A stretch of 8,637 bases of DNA from the NCBI GenBank assembly GCA_049975345.1, contig JBNGDP010000145.1, positions 1 to 8,637 on the forward strand, written 5' to 3'. Origin of the DNA: Oceanipulchritudo sp049975345 (GTDB taxonomy: Bacteria; Verrucomicrobiota; Verrucomicrobiia; Opitutales; Oceanipulchritudinaceae). A program made the position numbers and the translations under genes. The notes below the pieces were generated by a model. That model ran no database searches, was not told where the DNA came from, and worked only from the letters and a program-made list of their open reading frames with translations. Shown here in pieces: positions 7,365 through 8,637 of this stretch (position 1 is its first letter; every line of letters begins with the position of its first letter).

Positions 7365-8084
7365 ATGGCAAGTTCTGTTCAATCACCAATCCGTGTTACG
7401 GTCGTGCGGTGGGGCGTCTGGATGTGCGTGGCGGTAGTTGTATTGTTACTCGCAGGTTGCCTACTCGCCCACGCCGGTTTTTCAAGTGGCAATAGCGGCT
7501 CGGGGCCGCTGAACATGCCTTCCTTTTCGCCAGGGAATCTTTTTCGGCCCGCTGGCGATATTGCCAGCCTGTCCTACGCCCATGAAGGGCGTTGGGTGGT
7601 ACTCACTTCGCCCTCGTGGGTGAATACTTGGAATGTGGTACACTACCTGAGCGCCGCGCCGACGTTCTTTCCGGCGGTGGACGGCTACATTGACGGCGGG
7701 GTGTTCGCCAACAATCAGAGCGTGGCGGCACTGGCGCAGACGCAGGACCACCGGGCATTGAAGACCCCGCCGCGCCATGATCGGATTGCCCTGTTGTCCA
7801 TCGGGACGGGAACATCCCTCATGCGGATTGAGCGGAAGAATCTGGACTGGGGCCAAGCCCAGTGGATCAAGCCCTTGCTCAACATCATGATGGACGGCGT
7901 CATGGGCGCCGCGGACTACCAATGCCGGCAAATCCTGGGGAAGCGTTACCACCGGCTTGCGCCGGTGTTTCAGCCGGACCAGGTTATCGGCCTTGACGCC
8001 GTTGACCGAATCCCCGACCTCGTAGAGTTCGCCGAGACGGTGGACATATCAGGTGCGGCCAAATGGCTGAACGCCACTTGGTGA
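7365..8084 (+). CDS. Chimeric open frame: lipoprotein-like N-terminus joined to the C-terminal half of a patatin-like phospholipase
   Basis: The 239-residue frame has two unlike parts. Residues 1-38 form a signal peptide with a hydrophobic core and a good lipobox (LLAGC, Cys32), followed by a Gly/Ser-rich stretch without recognised similarity. From about residue 89 it matches the second half of patatin-like phospholipases: YLSAAPTFFPAV, the YIDGG motif carrying the catalytic Asp (Asp110), GVFANNQSVAALAQ, IALLSIGTGTS, and an end LVEFAETVDISGAAKWL. Patatins are serine hydrolases with a Ser-Asp dyad; the glycine-rich oxyanion loop and the GxSxG nucleophile motif, normally in the N-terminal half, are absent. 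The protein therefore cannot act as a lipase by the family mechanism. The most likely origin is an in-frame deletion that fused two genes. Where the join lies (residues about 60-88) cannot be placed. It may be expressed as a lipoprotein or be dead. Confidence 0.6.
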   Translation: MASSVQSPIRVTVVRWGVWMCVAVVVLLLAGCLLAHAGFSSGNSGSGPLNMPSFSPGNLFRPAGDIASLSYAHEGRWVVLTSPSWVNTWNVVHYLSAAPTFFPAVDGYIDGGVFANNQSVAALAQTQDHRALKTPPRHDRIALLSIGTGTSLMRIERKNLDWGQAQWIKPLLNIMMDGVMGAADYQCRQILGKRYHRLAPVFQPDQVIGLDAVDRIPDLVEFAETVDISGAAKWLNATW

Positions 8085-8216
8085 CTTCCCGCCACTCCGC
8101 CGGTTGCACCCTTCCACTCCAGAGCCGGAGGCTACGGCGTGTCCGGGCCGCAACCGTCTTCGCGGCGGCAAACATGCGGAATCGGAAGGAGAGAAGATGC
8201 GCGCGCGGGGAAGAGA
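8085..8216 (+). other. Gene-free stretch after the patatin remnant
   Basis: I see no gene, promoter or terminator here. The open frame that runs through it on the + strand (8063-8419) is Arg-rich, has no recognisable similarity and crosses the hairpin region, so I treat it as chance in GC-rich DNA. Only weak short stems occur (for example AGCC/GGCT around 8122-8133). Confidence 0.4.
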
Positions 8217-8319
8217 GCCGCCAGTCGGCGGCGTTCCGCCGTCGCCCGAAGGGCTATGGCGGCGTCGCATGTGGCCTCCGGCCACACGATTTCGAGCCGG
8301 GCCGACCGGTCGCGCCGGA

Positions 8320-8340
8320 GCGCGAAGCGCGAAGCGCGAA
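8320..8340 (+). repeat. Three perfect tandem copies of the 7-base unit GCGCGAA
   Basis: The copies are at 8320-8326, 8327-8333 and 8334-8340. They sit between the hairpins at 8270-8286 and 8360-8374. A 7-base unit does not keep a reading frame, which argues against this part being protein-coding. Confidence 0.8.
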
Positions 8341-8421
8341 GGCGGAGGGGGTGACGACGGACGGCCCGACCGTCTACGCGGCGCTTCGCCGCGTCAAGAA
8401 GGGCCGTGACTGCTGCTGAAA

Positions 8422-8440
8422 GAGCCTGTGGGGAGCCTGT
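8422..8440 (+). repeat. Short direct repeat GAGCCTGT
   Basis: GAGCCTGT occurs at 8422-8429 and again at 8433-8440, separated by three G residues, just upstream of the second cluster of hairpins. It may be part of the RNA fold or a slippage product. Confidence 0.5.
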
Positions 8441-8621
8441 CAAAGACTCGAAGAAGTCGCGCCAAGCGCGACACCACGGAAGCCGCTACGCGGCTGACCC
8501 GGCAACCAGCCTGCGCCAACGCTTGGCGCGGTGCAGGTGCCGCATGGAAGGCGCGATAGCGCCGGGGCATGAAGCACAGACCATGACAGCTTTGCTGTAT
8601 AGCCAGTCCAGAGTTATCAAT

Positions 8622-8637
8622 AGGCAGGAGCGGAGAG
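8622..8637 (+). promoter_or_regulatory. Possible ribosome-binding stretch of a gene beyond the window edge
   Basis: The last 16 bases are purine-rich with GGAG (AGGCAGGAGCGGAGAG region) and directly follow the hairpin array. This is what one expects just before a start codon. The gene itself is not in the window, so this is only suggestive. Confidence 0.3.

Larger units (their letters stand above)
8217..8600 (+). other. Dense array of perfect hairpins, candidate structured RNA (possibly group II intron 5' region)
   Basis: The stems are exact and most have loops of 3-5 bases: 8217-8232 (6 bp, loop AGTC), 8244-8254 (4 bp, GAA), 8270-8286 (7 bp, TCC), 8360-8374 (5 bp, CCCGA), 8376-8394 (8 bp, CTT), 8456-8472 (7 bp, CAA), 8481-8495 (6 bp, TAC), 8513-8529 (7 bp, CGC), 8550-8563 (5 bp, GATA) and 8586-8598 (5 bp, TTT). 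The segment GTGCC 8537-8541 can close around the 8550-8563 hairpin with GGCAT 8566-8570, giving a branched fold. None is followed by a T-run, so they are not ordinary terminators. Such packing of short-loop stems fits a folded RNA. A group II intron domain I is my leading idea, but I find no convincing GTGYG intron start, and domain V would lie outside the window. An array of repeat palindromes is the alternative. Confidence 0.35.

Noticed and set aside
5627..8084. Anti-phage defence island built from ankyrin, patatin and membrane proteins
   Set aside because: Patatin effectors occur in some defence systems, but here the patatin lacks its nucleophile, no nucleotide cyclase or other sensor is present, and most genes are broken.
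8376..8394. Strong 8-bp hairpin as a rho-independent terminator
   Set aside because: The bases after it are CAAGAAGGGCC, with no T-run on the + strand, and many similar stems surround it.
8063..8419. 118-codon + strand open frame after the patatin remnant
   Set aside because: It starts inside the patatin gene, is Arg-rich without recognisable motifs, and runs through hairpins and a 7-base tandem repeat that do not behave like coding DNA.
8132..8443. 103-codon - strand open frame
   Set aside because: Low-complexity Ala/Arg composition from GC-rich palindromic DNA and no recognisable motif.
8217..8600. CRISPR array
   Set aside because: The hairpins differ in sequence and spacing; there are no identical 24-40 base repeats with regular spacers.

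Overview
The window comes from a moderately GC-rich Gram-negative bacterium, because it encodes a tripartite RND efflux pump with an outer-membrane lipoprotein channel and also carries a remnant of an outer-membrane beta-barrel gene. The RND proteins are close to the AcrAB-OprM/HAE1 type found across Proteobacteria and related phyla. The sequence alone does not allow a genus or phylum call. Every recognisable gene is on the + strand.

Positions 1-5366 hold a compact, intact-looking efflux operon: the C-terminal part of a membrane fusion protein (start lies outside the window), a complete inner-membrane RND pump (721-3897) and a complete NodT/OprM-type outer-membrane lipoprotein (3894-5366). 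The pump stop and channel start overlap (ATGA). The three parts form one drug or solvent exporter spanning both membranes.

From 5353 to about 6700 the chain continues with overlapping starts and stops: a small protein with two predicted membrane helices, an ankyrin-repeat gene with two frame breaks, and a crotonase-fold (enoyl-CoA hydratase/isomerase-like) gene. The layout suggests one polycistronic unit extending beyond the pump.

From about 6700 to 8084 lies a gene graveyard. The crotonase gene is cut and joined out of frame to the 3' part of an outer-membrane beta-barrel gene. This is followed by the 3' half of a MarR-family regulator gene, then an open frame in which a lipoprotein-like N-terminus is joined to the C-terminal half of a patatin-like phospholipase that lacks the serine nucleophile.

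Positions 8085-8637 contain no convincing gene. About 8217-8600 hold a dense run of perfect GC-rich hairpins with mostly 3-5 base loops and a 3 x 7-base tandem repeat. The window ends in a purine-rich, Shine-Dalgarno-like stretch. The best explanation I can offer is a structured RNA, possibly the 5' part of a group II intron or another reverse-transcriptase-linked RNA whose protein gene begins just outside the window, but no diagnostic motif proves this.
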